Notes: generated by a model not told the origin, from the letters alone. Positions 1-8,960 are shown, numbered from the stretch's first letter. The stretch: 64,000 nucleotides of DNA from Streptomyces sp. NBC_00569 (GCF_036345255.1 NZ_CP107783.1:8487001-8551000); one strand, 5' to 3'. Numbers and translations are program-made.

Positions 1-1
1 C

Positions 2-439
2 AACGCGGGCAAGGTTCCCGTCACCGAACTGCCCGGGGCCGCGTACTTCCACCACGCCGACTCCTTCGCCATGATGCGCGGCGGCCATCTCGACATCTGC
101 GTCCTCGGCGCATTCCAGGTCTCGGCCCTCGGCGACCTGGCCAACTGGCACACGGGCGCGCCCGATGCCATCCCCGCCGTCGGCGGAGCCATGGACCTGG
201 CGATCGGCGCCAAGAAGGTGTTCGTGATGATGACCCTGTTCACCAAGGACGGCACACCCAAGCTGGTTTCCGAGTGCAGTTACCCCCTCACCGGTCTCGG
301 CTGCGTCGACCGCGTATACACCGACCTCGCGGTCTTCGACATCACCCCCCAAGGAGTGCGCGTCGCGCAGACCTTCGGCATCACGCCGGACGAGCTCGCC
401 GCACGCCTGGACATGCCGCTGACTGTCGTCGAGCAGTGA
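2..439 (+). CDS. 3-oxoacid/3-oxoadipate CoA-transferase subunit B, C-terminal part
   Basis: The frame is open from the left edge and ends in TGA at 437-439, so only the last 145 residues are present. The segment with LTGLGCVDRVYTDLAVFD is characteristic of the beta subunit of family I CoA-transferases (PcaJ/ScoB type), which move CoA from succinyl-CoA to a 3-oxoacid in the beta-ketoadipate or ketone-body pathway. The subunit A gene should lie to the left, outside the window. PcaJ and ScoB cannot be told apart from this fragment. The gene looks intact and is probably chromosomal, giving the last core-type gene before accessory DNA. Confidence 0.88.
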   Translation, partial: NAGKVPVTELPGAAYFHHADSFAMMRGGHLDICVLGAFQVSALGDLANWHTGAPDAIPAVGGAMDLAIGAKKVFVMMTLFTKDGTPKLVSECSYPLTGLGCVDRVYTDLAVFDITPQGVRVAQTFGITPDELAARLDMPLTVVEQ

Positions 440-492
440 TGTGCGGGTGATGGACCGCCGTCGCGGAACATGCGAGGTGCGCACAGCAGGCG

Positions 493-640
493 TCAGTCCG
501 CAATGGTGACCAGCACCCGGCCGCGCCCGACGGCCTCAACCCGCTCGTGAACTTTGGCGATATCCTGAAACGGCTGGCGGTCGCCGATGTCGACGGTGAG
601 GGCGCCCACGGGTTCAGCTGCGTACCGAGCGGGACCTGGA
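493..640 (-). pseudogene. zinc-type NADP-dependent oxidoreductase, C-terminal remnant
   Basis: Read on the minus strand, about 45 residues ending at a TGA (493-495) give GALTVDIGDRQPFQDIAKVH followed by a GRGRVLVTI tail. This resembles the extreme C-terminus of medium-chain NADPH:quinone oxidoreductases. No Rossmann or catalytic domain is present upstream, so this is a scar of a deleted gene. The assignment rests on a short stretch and the upstream limit is approximate. Confidence 0.4.
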
Positions 641-758
641 GCGCGCTCAAGACCTGTTCCGGCTGAGCTACGCCGCGGCGTGACGGAGCAGGAGCCGGCA
701 CACGTGACGCGTGGCGGTGACGTGATGGATCGTGGCAGTGCTGCCTTTCGACGGGCGG

Positions 759-1196
759 TCAGGAAGTGGCGGTGGAGCTACAAGTATTCGGCGGATCCCC
801 GGTTTCGGTAACCGGGGATCCGCCGCTATATTGCCGCCGCCTTCCCGCGTGGCCCTGAATGGACTGCTGCTGCTCTCGGTTCTCTGCTGGCGTCGGCTTC
901 CGGTGTCGACCCCGGCCTTTCTCCAGCGCGGGGCGATCCCATTCGGCGGCTTTCTGTTCGGCCGGCTGCGGCGGGTACAGCACGGTCTTGGCCTCGGCGA
1001 GATCGCTGACCAGGCTGACCGTCTCCCACTCGGTTCCGTCCCATTCCTGGATCACGCGGGGTGCGTCGGGGGCGACGTGTTGCCCGCGGTGCGGCCCTTC
1101 GGTCAGCGGCACCGCGCGACGCTTGCCCTTCGAGGCGTTCTGACGTTCCTCGCGTCGCCGTGCCCAGTCCTCCAGCGACTCCTGTTCGTCGTGCAT
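759..1196 (-). CDS. DUF6087-like small hydrophilic protein
   Basis: Starting at the ATG at 1194-1196 gives 145 residues opening with MHDEQESLEDWARRREERQ. The middle contains a HVAPDAPRVIQEWDGTEW block and then GRGRHRKP, a pattern I associate with the actinobacterial DUF6087 family of unknown function. The C-terminal 40 residues run through a strong palindrome (790-824), so the stop may have moved and the protein may be longer than its relatives. No partner gene or function is evident. Family assignment is from memory of the motif. Confidence 0.6.
   Translation of the reverse strand: MHDEQESLEDWARRREERQNASKGKRRAVPLTEGPHRGQHVAPDAPRVIQEWDGTEWETVSLVSDLAEAKTVLYPPQPAEQKAAEWDRPALEKGRGRHRKPTPAENREQQQSIQGHAGRRRQYSGGSPVTETGDPPNTCSSTATS
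790..824. terminator. perfect 15-bp hairpin
   Basis: Arms GGCGGATCCCCGGTT (790-804) and its exact complement (810-824) flank a 5-nt loop. The hairpin lies inside the 3' end of the DUF6087 reading frame, pointing away from the CoA-transferase. It probably works as a factor-independent terminator for minus-strand transcripts. There is no T-tract, as is usual in Streptomyces. Confidence 0.6.
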
Positions 1197-1454
1197 CTCA
1201 GCATCGTGGCGCAGATGTGATGGCCGCGGCCACCGGCTTGGCCAGACGTCACCGTGACCTCGCCGAACCGGCGCGTGTCTGCGCATCGCCTCCCCGTCCG
1301 TCGATGAGCTGCCATCTGGCCAATCGACGGACGTGGTGGGCAGTTGAGTGCCCCAAGATTTCACCGTCGTGCAAGAAGGTGTCTCAGGTTGCCCGTCGTG
1401 ATGCCTCGATGGAGCGGCAGAAGATGTTGACGATGTTGAGATCGAAGTCACTGC

Positions 1455-2267
1455 TCATTGTCGGACCAGCGCGATCATGCGTAGATCTGGATGACTCATC
1501 GGAGCGAAGGCCATGATGCGTACTTGGATCTCCTGGCCGTCGTGAAAGGGCAGGGAGAAGCCTCGGACCTCCCCGTCTGGATGCGCCTGTGCCAGACGAT
1601 CGGCCCAGAGCTCACGCGCTTCGTCGTTGCCGTCCAGGATGTCGTCGCGGAGTTGTAGGAGCTCTGGAACGTCGGGATGCGTGGCGATCGCGAAGCGGAT
1701 CTGCGCGAGGAAGGGGACGGCCCAGTCACTACGCCAGTTGACGAGCTGGTCCCGGGCCTCCGGATACAAGAAGGCGAAGCGCATTAGGTTCGGCTCGTAG
1801 GGCAGCCAGGGGAACCAGTCCTCCTGGGGCTTGTTATGGGCGACGATGTCCCACCAGAGGTTCGAGACATAGGCCGGATGAGGCAGGAGCGCGTCGAGCA
1901 CTGACTGCAGATTCGCATAGGACGCGGGGTCCGGCGCTGTCCGGGGCGGCGGAGGCGCGTGGCCGAGCGCGAGCTGGAAGAGGATGACGCGCTCGGCTTC
2001 CTTCAGCCGGAGAGTCATGGCCAAGCGCTGGACGAACTGTTCCGAGACGGGGCGCGGGCTGCCGCCCTCCAGCTGGCGATACCAGGAGCTTGCGACGCCG
2101 GTGAGAGAGGCGACCTCGTCCTGAGTCAGCCCGGGTTTCAGGCGCCTGCGCGTGGAATCGATGCCGGTGATCCGCCTGTGGTCGATCCGTTTGCGCCACC
2201 GCTTGAGCAGGGGGCCCAACTCCGGAGAAACCGCGTGCTTGGACGGTGTATGGGCTGTGTCACTCAT
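1455..2267 (-). CDS. XRE-family regulator with MmyB-like ligand-binding domain
   Basis: The ATG at 2265-2267 gives 270 residues. An N-terminal helix-turn-helix (about residues 45-95, around LTQDEVASLTGVASSWYRQL) is followed by a MmyB-like C-terminal domain with the typical HPAYVSNLWWDIVAHN and PWLPYEPNLMRFAFL blocks. Such proteins are dimeric repressors that sense small ligands; the ligand here is unknown. The gene is divergent from the ImmA/IrrE block, with 325 bp between starts that presumably holds both promoters. A longer upstream extension of the frame is possible, but its codon use does not look coding. Confidence 0.8.
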   Translation of the reverse strand: MSDTAHTPSKHAVSPELGPLLKRWRKRIDHRRITGIDSTRRRLKPGLTQDEVASLTGVASSWYRQLEGGSPRPVSEQFVQRLAMTLRLKEAERVILFQLALGHAPPPPRTAPDPASYANLQSVLDALLPHPAYVSNLWWDIVAHNKPQEDWFPWLPYEPNLMRFAFLYPEARDQLVNWRSDWAVPFLAQIRFAIATHPDVPELLQLRDDILDGNDEARELWADRLAQAHPDGEVRGFSLPFHDGQEIQVRIMAFAPMSHPDLRMIALVRQ

Positions 2268-2592
2268 GTGCCGAATCCACCGCTTCCCGCGTATGGAGAA
2301 TTTGAGGTTATGTCCGACTATTTTTGCTGGTTGACGTGTGCTAAGAGCGACATTCTGGACGTGTGCGGAGTGTCGAGGGTGCGACAGACCGAGTAGCGCC
2401 ACTCTTGGTGGCGGAAGTGGCTGTGCAGGATTACTCATGCAAAGAATGTGTGAGTGAGGGAGCTGGGCAGCCGTGGTGTTGCGATGGCGTTCCGCCAGGT
2501 CTGAATCGGTACCGAGCCTCGGATCGGAGCAGGCTTCCGAGGAAGTGGCGCGGCCGGTCCCACGTGAGCGGTCGAGCGGACGTGGTGTGCAG

Positions 2593-3111
2593 GTGTGGAC
2601 CACCCGTGAGCTGGAGAAGCGTATTCGGCGCTTGCTGCGTTCTCTTGATGTTCAGCCGCCGCTGAGCGTGCCGGATCTGTGTAGGGCCCTTGCGCGGCAC
2701 AGAGGCCGGCACATCGAATTGCGGGCCTTTCCGCTGCGGGCCGATGGCCCGCTCGGGGCATGGCTGGAGACACCGCAGGCAGACGTGATCGTCTTCCAGC
2801 GGGAGACGACAGCGCACCACCAGGACCACATCGTCCTGCACGAGCTGGGACACATCCTCGCCGACCATCCTGGACCGCCGGGCGGTGCCGTGTGGGAGGC
2901 CCTGCTTCCTGGGCTTGGCGCGGACGCGATACGACGTGCGCTCCTTCGCTGCTCGTACGGGACCAAGGAGGAGCAGGAGGCCGAGCTTGTCGCCACGATC
3001 GTGGGGGAGTGGGCGGCGATCTTGGATCACGTCACGCCGGCGGTGCAAAGTGATGACCTGTCAGTCCGCCGGGTGCAGTCCGCTTTGGGTGATCATGCAG
3101 GGTGGCTGTAG
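2593..3111 (+). CDS. ImmA/IrrE-family metallopeptidase-like protein
   Basis: An HELGH zinc motif (about residues 83-87 from the chosen start) sits in a protein whose N-terminus WTTRELEKRIRRLLRSL is typical of short ImmA/IrrE-like proteins encoded beside XRE regulators. Related proteases cleave repressors; here the substrate is unknown. I chose the GTG at 2593; GTG 2587 or 2473 would add up to 40 low-complexity residues. The stop overlaps the start of the next gene (3102), so translation is probably coupled. With the membrane protein and amidohydrolase behind it, it forms a block I recognise as recurrent in Streptomyces. Confidence 0.65.
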   Translation: MWTTRELEKRIRRLLRSLDVQPPLSVPDLCRALARHRGRHIELRAFPLRADGPLGAWLETPQADVIVFQRETTAHHQDHIVLHELGHILADHPGPPGGAVWEALLPGLGADAIRRALLRCSYGTKEEQEAELVATIVGEWAAILDHVTPAVQSDDLSVRRVQSALGDHAGWL

Positions 3112-4235
3112 TGGCGTTCGTCTTCCTCGTCTGCCTCGGCGTGGCCGTGGCGTGGAAGTGGTACCAGCTGTCGAAGGCGCCGAGTGATCGACCCCTGCGG
3201 TCCGTCACTCTCTGTCTGACGTGTGCGGCCGCGTCGTACCCGGTCGCCATGCCCGGGGGAGCGACTGGCCTGGATACGGTCGCCGGCCATGGCGCTGCAA
3301 AGGTCGCTCAGAATCTGCTGCTGCTCGCCACGGTGTACTTCCTGATGTGCTTCTACCTGTACGCGGCCGCGGACGAGCGCCGTGGCCGCCGCCGGGCACG
3401 GGCCGAGGCCGCCCTCGTGCTCGTGGTCGGCACCGCCATCACGGCCGCCGCAGCAAGCGTCCCGCACCACGAGCTGGCAGGCAGCTTCGCCACAACCGAC
3501 ATGACAGTGTGGCAAGTTGCCTTCTTCTACGCAGTGGCCGGCGTGTATCTGATGTACGCGCTGACGGTCGCCGGCCTGTGGACCCGCCGGTACGCACGAC
3601 TGTCCATGAGGCCGCACTCGACGGGCCTGTGGGCCGCCGGAGCGGGCATGGTCGGTATGGCGACCGCTTGCGCGATGCGTGCCGTCATCGTCGCCGCGCG
3701 ATGGCGCGGAGTGGCGGTCTCCGACTCGGTCTTGCTCTGTGTAGCGCTGATCCTCGTCTGCTCGAGCCTCCTGTTCGTCGTCGGTATCACCTACCCTGGC
3801 GTACGCACTCGGCTGTCGCTGTGTCGGTTGTGGCTACGACACCGGCGCGAACACGCTCGCCTCGAACCGCTCTGGCTGTTGATGACCGAGGCCGCGCCGC
3901 ACGTGGTACTCAAGACCGACTCACGTTCGCGCTGGGACCAGTGGCGAGCGCGTGGCGTCCACCGTAGGCATCACCGCCGGTTCGTCGAGTGCCGCGACGG
4001 CCTGGTCGAGATCAGCCCGTACCTTGAACCGAATCCGCGCAGCGATGCGGTGTCGCCCGAGACGAACGTTGACCGGGTGGCTGAGCAACTCCGCGCAGCC
4101 GGGTACTCCCGTCGGAGTGGCGTACCGACGAACGCAGCCACGCCCACGACGCCTGCTCTGCCGGGCCCGCGCAGCCGGGAAGCTGACGTGCAAGAGCTCC
4201 TCGCCCTGTCCGATGCCCTGCGCTCCACCAACTGA
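3102..4235 (+). CDS. MAB_1171c/DUF6545-like integral membrane protein
   Basis: The GTG at 3102 overlaps the end of the peptidase gene. The 377 residues open with a membrane helix (VVAFVFLVCLGVAVAW) and show about seven hydrophobic segments to residue 230, followed by a soluble tail with a WRARGVHRRHHRRFVECRDG block. This pattern matches the MAB_1171c-family putative transporters or membrane sensors found next to ImmA/IrrE-like proteins. No transport motif is visible and the role is unknown. Confidence 0.7.
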   Translation: MAVVAFVFLVCLGVAVAWKWYQLSKAPSDRPLRSVTLCLTCAAASYPVAMPGGATGLDTVAGHGAAKVAQNLLLLATVYFLMCFYLYAAADERRGRRRARAEAALVLVVGTAITAAAASVPHHELAGSFATTDMTVWQVAFFYAVAGVYLMYALTVAGLWTRRYARLSMRPHSTGLWAAGAGMVGMATACAMRAVIVAARWRGVAVSDSVLLCVALILVCSSLLFVVGITYPGVRTRLSLCRLWLRHRREHARLEPLWLLMTEAAPHVVLKTDSRSRWDQWRARGVHRRHHRRFVECRDGLVEISPYLEPNPRSDAVSPETNVDRVAEQLRAAGYSRRSGVPTNAATPTTPALPGPRSREADVQELLALSDALRSTN

Positions 4236-4262
4236 CCCGCAACACGAGGAGAACCGCGTCAC

Positions 4263-5453
4263 ATGCTGATCACCGCCGCCCACGTTCTCGCCGGACCTGA
4301 CCGGCATCCGATCGCCGATGGTGCCGTCCTCGTACGCGACGGCGCGATCGCCGGTATCGGACCACGCGAAGAGGTCCAGCGCCACGCTCACTCCGACGAG
4401 CCGCGCCTTGCTTTCCCGGCCGGCACGGTGATGCCCGGGCTGATCGACGCTCACGTCCACCTCTGCTTCGACGCCGGTCCCGAACCCGTCGCCACTCTTG
4501 AAGAGCAGGACGACGAGGCCTTGTTCACGGAGATGCAGGCCCGAGCCGAGCAGCTGCTGTGCACGGGCGTCACCACCGCGCGTGACCTCGGTGACCGCAA
4601 TGGCTTGGCCGTGCGCCTGGCGCAGTCCGTCGCCGACGGCCTCAGCGTCGGCCCGCGCGTCGTCTCGGCCACCACGCCCGTGACGCCTCCGGGGGGCCAC
4701 TGCTGGTTCCTCGGCGGTGAGGTGTCCGGTGTCGACGAAGTACGCCGTCTCGTGCAGCGCAACGTGGCCGCCGGTGCCAACGTCATCAAGGTCATGGAGA
4801 CCGGCGGCGGGCTCACCAAGGGGGGCGCCAAGAGCTGGGAGACCCAGTTCTCCCGGGCCGAGCTGGACGCGCTCGTCGACGAGGCTCACCGCGCCGGACT
4901 GCCGGTCGCCGCGCACGCCCACGGCGTCGACGGCATCACCGCCGCGGTCGAGGCAGGCGTCGACACGATCGAGCACTGCACCTGGATGACCGCCGACGGG
5001 TTCGAGGTCCTCGAGGACGTGCTCACACAGATCATCGACAAGGGCATCTACGTCTGCCCGGCGGTCAGCCCGCACTGGCCGATGCTGCCGAAGTTCTTCG
5101 GCCCCGAACGCGCCGAGGCCATGTTCGACGCCGTACGGCGCATGGCCCAGGCCGGAGCCCGACTGATCGCGGGTACGGACGCCGGGGTGCAGCGCGCCGG
5201 CTTCGACGGACTGGCGTCAAGCCTCCGCTTCTACGAGCACCTGGGGCTGCCCAACGAGCGCATCCTCGCGATGGCCACCACGGAAGCCGCCGGAGCGCTG
5301 GGGCTCGGCGACACCACGGGGCAGCTGACCCTCGGATACAGCGCCGATCTCCTGGTGGTGGAGGGCGACCCGCTCACCGACCTCGACTCCCTGAAGTCGG
5401 TCAACGCGGTGATCGCGGCGGGACGACACCACCACCTGGACACCAACGAGTAA
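4263..5453 (+). CDS. metal-dependent amidohydrolase
   Basis: The 396-residue protein begins at an ATG behind GAGGAG. It has the amidohydrolase metal ligands: H64 and H66 in DAHVHL, K176 in NVIKVMETGGG, H220 in AAHAHG, H238 in DTIEHCTW and D306 in LIAGTDAGVQ. The C-terminal NAVIAAGRHH strand completes the composite domain. These enzymes hydrolyse amide or imide bonds, and close relatives act on prolyl dipeptides or imidazolone-like rings; the substrate is unknown. It is last in an apparent three-gene operon. Confidence 0.85.
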   Translation: MLITAAHVLAGPDRHPIADGAVLVRDGAIAGIGPREEVQRHAHSDEPRLAFPAGTVMPGLIDAHVHLCFDAGPEPVATLEEQDDEALFTEMQARAEQLLCTGVTTARDLGDRNGLAVRLAQSVADGLSVGPRVVSATTPVTPPGGHCWFLGGEVSGVDEVRRLVQRNVAAGANVIKVMETGGGLTKGGAKSWETQFSRAELDALVDEAHRAGLPVAAHAHGVDGITAAVEAGVDTIEHCTWMTADGFEVLEDVLTQIIDKGIYVCPAVSPHWPMLPKFFGPERAEAMFDAVRRMAQAGARLIAGTDAGVQRAGFDGLASSLRFYEHLGLPNERILAMATTEAAGALGLGDTTGQLTLGYSADLLVVEGDPLTDLDSLKSVNAVIAAGRHHHLDTNE

Positions 5454-5471
5454 CCGAACGAAGGAAGTTGT

Positions 5472-6356
5472 TCAGTGCCCGGGGCCGTCGGCTCCGGGCT
5501 TTTCCCTGTCGGCCATCTCCTCGACGACCTGGTTCAGGAACGACAGAAGCTCGTCCGACATTCCCTCCGGTCCGAGCCCGCGCGCTGCTACGCGCCCCAC
5601 CGCGCCGGTCCTGACGGCAGCGAGCAGCCGCAGCCCTTCCACGACCTGCCGGGCCACGGTGTCGTCCGGCTGGAAGAACAGGGGGGAGACGTCGAAGACT
5701 TCGGCCAGGCCGGATGCGACGAGCGGCGGTAGTTCGGCGTCGTCGCCCGTTCTCAAGTCGCGCACACCGGTCTCCGTGATGACCTGGCCACCGGCGTGCT
5801 CATTGACCGCGCGGGCGATCTCGGCGTCCGACGGGGGAGTCTGAGCGCCGGGATATGAATGCTCCAGCAGGTAGGTGATTTTCTCGGCCACCGATCGGGG
5901 CACCGACGATCCACCGGATGCCGCCGGTACCTCGATGCCGAAGGAGCGCTCCTGCGCCGCCAGGAGCTCCTCGACGGGCACGCGGTAGGCCTTCGCCAGT
6001 GGTTCCTGGAACTTCGGACTCAGACGTCGCTTGCCGCGCTCGGCATTGGCGACCGGGCCTGAGCTCTTGGTGCCGATGAGCTCTCGCGTCTGGTACTGGC
6101 TGTAGCCGGCATCGCAGCGCAGATCGGCCAGGTCGGGCTGCTCGCCTGAGGGGCGGGGGAACAGGTCGTTCAGTGGGAGGCCGAAGAATCTGGCCAGGAG
6201 GGGCAGCTTCTCACCGTCGGGTGTCGAGGAGCCCAGCTCCCAGCTGGCCACGGTCGAGTCACCCACACCGACAGCGTGCCCGAGATCGCTCTGCGTGATG
6301 TCGCGTGCGCGGCGCAGGGCGCGAACTCGGTCGCGGTCGAAGCGACGAGGGGCCAT
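5472..6356 (-). CDS. XRE-family helix-turn-helix regulator
   Basis: The ATG at 6354-6356 gives 294 residues. A first helix-turn-helix (VRALRRARDITQSDLGHAVG, residues 10-30 and on) and a second XRE-like segment around residues 75-120 (CDAGYSQYQTRELIGTKSSG) suggest a two-headed DNA-binding protein. A long C-terminal region starts with VAEKITYLLEH. The gene converges on the amidohydrolase with only 18 bp between stops. An in-frame ATG at 6386 would add 10 residues. It probably controls the adjacent ImmA/membrane/amidohydrolase block or itself. Confidence 0.78.
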   Translation of the reverse strand: MAPRRFDRDRVRALRRARDITQSDLGHAVGVGDSTVASWELGSSTPDGEKLPLLARFFGLPLNDLFPRPSGEQPDLADLRCDAGYSQYQTRELIGTKSSGPVANAERGKRRLSPKFQEPLAKAYRVPVEELLAAQERSFGIEVPAASGGSSVPRSVAEKITYLLEHSYPGAQTPPSDAEIARAVNEHAGGQVITETGVRDLRTGDDAELPPLVASGLAEVFDVSPLFFQPDDTVARQVVEGLRLLAAVRTGAVGRVAARGLGPEGMSDELLSFLNQVVEEMADREKPGADGPGH

Positions 6357-6550
6357 CTGACGGCTCTCCCGATTCTGGTTTCCCAAATCCCGAAAACTTC
6401 AGCTTGTTGATTCGATGCTCAAACCGGGATAGATTCAGTTTGGCGAATCGAGGTGTCCAACGTACACCTCCTGCGCCCCTGTACTCATGTCGACCTGCGT
6501 GTCCCGCGGGCGGCAGGACACGCAGGTCGGCTGCTCGCCATGCGTCGGCG

Positions 6551-6787
6551 ATGACGAGTCGGCGTCGAAGCGTGGTCATGGACGCGGTCCGCCGGATCGC
6601 CGAAGGCTTCATGCACATGTTGCTGTTCCCTCGGCGACAGCGCAGACCTGACGGGCAACTCAAAGGAGCTGTTTGGGAGTTACCACACGCCAGAGACGGC
6701 GCCCCTACCAGGGGAAACGAAAGCGGCGTCCAGAAGTTCGCAGCTTCCGGACGCCGAGACCGCGCCCTGAGAGGGGCGGCTTCATAA
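6551..6787 (+). CDS. small hypothetical protein
   Basis: The possible 78-residue protein opens with MTSRRRSVVMDAVRRIAEGF and a basic, partly hydrophobic N-terminus. No ribosome site stands out, and a strong hairpin (6724-6756) lies inside the frame, so it may be only leader sequence for the replication module. Listed because no other gene explains 6360-6858. Confidence 0.22.
   Translation: MTSRRRSVVMDAVRRIAEGFMHMLLFPRRQRRPDGQLKGAVWELPHARDGAPTRGNESGVQKFAASGRRDRALRGAAS
6724..6756 (+). promoter_or_regulatory. hairpin in leader of the replication module
   Basis: CGGCGTCC (6724-6731) pairs with GGACGCCG (6749-6756), and inside it GAAG pairs with CTTC after one mismatch, leaving a 7-nt loop. A second small stem (CCCCTACCAGGGG) lies just upstream. 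The position, about 100 bp before the first replication-module gene, suggests attenuation or copy control, but no promoter could be mapped. Confidence 0.4.
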
Positions 6788-6858
6788 CTGGAGCGGGTCG
6801 GCTGGCCTTTTCGACGAGAACGGCCGTCCCACTTCATCTACGAGTGAGGAATTCTCGC

Positions 6859-7215
6859 ATGTCCCAGCACAGTCGCGAAAGGCCGGCAGGCCCTCGTGCT
6901 TCCGTCGGCAACCCAGCCGCCGGCAATCGCCGCATCCGGCTGACGCGCTGCCTTGCAGAGATCATCCCGGACGCCCGCACTGTCCGGGTCACGCTCCAAG
7001 CACCGGCACGGACCTGGCCAAGCCCCTACGCAACCGCCTACGACGCATCAGGGCGACGGCTCACGCTCAACCAGGCCCAAGCCCGAACGGCCGCCCGCTG
7101 GATCATCCGTGCCTGCCCCGAGGCCGAGTGGCGCCACGGGCAAGTACTCGACCTGGCAAGCGGATCGATCACCAGCGCAGCAGCCACTGCGTACTCGATG
7201 GACGGAGCACGCTGA
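6859..7215 (+). CDS. conserved-looking hypothetical protein of the mobile module
   Basis: The ATG at 6859 follows a GAGTGAGGA ribosome site and gives 118 residues. The central part (AEIIPDARTVRVTLQAP and RTAARWIIRACPEAEWRHG) looks like a compact soluble domain, but I do not recognise the family. It is first in a tightly packed plus-strand operon, 2 bp before the replication initiator-like gene, so a role in replication or its control is likely by context only. Confidence 0.62.
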   Translation: MSQHSRERPAGPRASVGNPAAGNRRIRLTRCLAEIIPDARTVRVTLQAPARTWPSPYATAYDASGRRLTLNQAQARTAARWIIRACPEAEWRHGQVLDLASGSITSAAATAYSMDGAR

Positions 7216-7217
7216 CC

Positions 7218-8162
7218 ATGGCCCGCATCCGCACCATCAAGCCCGAAGCCTTCGCGTCCGAATCTCTCGCTGCGGTCTCTCTGACCGCCGAACGGACCTT
7301 CTTCGGCCTCCTCACTCAAGCCGACGACCGCGGCCGCTTTCGCGACCAACCTGCCGTCATCGCCGGCTTGCTGTGGTCCCTGCGTCCGGGCCATGGGCCC
7401 ATGGGGGTCGAGGATGACCTCATCCAACTCGCTGCCGAAGACCTCATCTGCCGTTACACAGGTGACGACGGCAAGGCCTACCTCCACGTCGTCACTTGGT
7501 CCCGGCATCAGCGGATCAACCGGCCCAGTGGCGTACGCACCCCCCCTTGCCCGCATCACGACCAGGAGCCGGCCGACCGGGTCGAGGATGCGAGCACGCG
7601 ACGAGTGCTCACGGAGGACTCACGGACGGCTCACGAGGCTGACAAGCGACTCTCACCCCAGCCTGCGGACGTGCCCGAACGCCTCGAAATAGCAGGCCAG
7701 AGAGTTGTATTGGAGGGCTCTGCCCAAGCTCAGGCGCAGCTCACTGAGCCCTCGGTGAACCCTCACACTCCGGATCTAGGACCTAGGAACCTGGATCTAG
7801 GAACTACTTCCCCTTCGGGGAGCGCAAGCGCTCCCGCGTCCCAGCACCTCTCCGCCCAGCAGCTCATTGCCGAATACGCCGCTGCCTGCACACACCGACC
7901 GCCCAGCGGAGTCCTGGGACATCTGGGCCGGGAGACGGTGAAACTCCTCTCGGAAGGCATCGCCCCGGCCCACATCCGCTCGGGGCTGAGCCTGCACCGG
8001 GCCAAGGGCCTACACCCCAGCACCCTGCCGAGCCTCGTCCACGAAGCGATGAATGCCTCCAGGACCAACTTGGACCGGCCGGACTCCCGACCTAACGTGC
8101 CCGCCCATCGGGCCTGGGCCAACCCCGCCGACCCTGCCGCCGCCTACGCCGAGGAGCTGTGA
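7218..8162 (+). CDS. replication initiator-like protein (phage/ICE type)
   Basis: The ATG at 7218 gives 314 residues opening with MARIRTIKPEAFASESLAAV and then LTAERTFFGLLTQADDRGR. This signature is typical of phage replisome organiser and winged-helix initiator proteins of actinophages and ICEs. A low-complexity linker (about residues 120-200) precedes a C-terminal domain with LHRAKGLHPSTLPSLVHEA. It overlaps the following DnaC-like gene by one base, the classical initiator/loader pairing, supporting autonomous replication of the excised element. Confidence 0.75.
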   Translation: MARIRTIKPEAFASESLAAVSLTAERTFFGLLTQADDRGRFRDQPAVIAGLLWSLRPGHGPMGVEDDLIQLAAEDLICRYTGDDGKAYLHVVTWSRHQRINRPSGVRTPPCPHHDQEPADRVEDASTRRVLTEDSRTAHEADKRLSPQPADVPERLEIAGQRVVLEGSAQAQAQLTEPSVNPHTPDLGPRNLDLGTTSPSGSASAPASQHLSAQQLIAEYAAACTHRPPSGVLGHLGRETVKLLSEGIAPAHIRSGLSLHRAKGLHPSTLPSLVHEAMNASRTNLDRPDSRPNVPAHRAWANPADPAAAYAEEL

Positions 8163-8875
8163 TGCGCGACCACGACGCCCAGCCCGTCGGCGGCCTGGCC
8201 CGACGCCTCGCGGGCATCCTCGCGGCTCGCGGCCAGGACCCCACCGCACAACCCTCCTACGAACCGGAACGGCTACCCGCCCTCGAACTGGGCGAGGCCC
8301 GCATCCCCACCCGCTACCAAAGGGCCGTCGCTGATCACCCCGCCGTCGCCGCCTGGGTGCGCGAGGTCGCCGACGGCGGACGCCCCGGCCCCCAAGGCGC
8401 CCCCGGACTCGCCGAAGGCCGATCACTCCTGATCGTCGGCACCACCGGCACCGGCAAAACCCATCAGGCCTACGGAGCCGTGCGCTCGCTCCTGATCGCC
8501 GGAGTCCGACTGCGCTGGAAAGCGATCACCGCCGCCGACCTCTACGCCGAACTGCGCCCCAGGCCCGGACACGACGGCGAACGGGAACTGATGGACCTGG
8601 CCCGCTGCCCCCTGCTGATCATCGACGACCTCGGCGCCGCCAAGTACAGCGAATGGACCGAGGAGATCACGATGCGGCTCATCAACCGCCGCTACAACGC
8701 GATGCTCCCGACCCTGATCACCACCAACCTCGGCATGGCCGACCTACGCACACACATCGGCGACCGCGTCGCCTCCCGCCTGACCGAGATGACCGACCGC
8801 GTCATCCTCGACGGGCCCGACCGTAGACGCGCCCTCGCCGCCGAGCGCTACGCCTCAGCGGCGGCCCGCACCTGA
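8162..8875 (+). CDS. DnaC-like AAA+ ATPase (helicase loader)
   Basis: The protein has 237 residues from ATG 8162, whose first base is the last base of the upstream TGA; GTG 8159 is an alternative start. Walker A GTTGTGKT (93-100) and Walker B LLIIDDLG (151-158) are followed by a sensor-like LITTNLGMADLRTHIGDR stretch, as in DnaC/IstB-type loaders. It should load a replicative helicase at an origin bound by the upstream protein. A DnaB-N-like protein at 28.1-29.3 kb may be a partner. Confidence 0.85.
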   Translation: MRDHDAQPVGGLARRLAGILAARGQDPTAQPSYEPERLPALELGEARIPTRYQRAVADHPAVAAWVREVADGGRPGPQGAPGLAEGRSLLIVGTTGTGKTHQAYGAVRSLLIAGVRLRWKAITAADLYAELRPRPGHDGERELMDLARCPLLIIDDLGAAKYSEWTEEITMRLINRRYNAMLPTLITTNLGMADLRTHIGDRVASRLTEMTDRVILDGPDRRRALAAERYASAAART

Positions 8876-8960
8876 CCGCACGGACCCACGTCACGCCCGT
8901 ACCCTGCACCACCCCCTGGCCACCCCCGCCCAAAGGCGCCCAGGGAAGACGGAGACACCC

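Noticed and set aside
790..824. Considered as an insertion-sequence end or phage operator
   Set aside because: No transposase or second copy nearby; a terminator explains it better.
3921..5075. Minus-strand frame of 384 codons across the amidohydrolase
   Set aside because: Antisense to a gene with all metal ligands; composition is that of a shadow.
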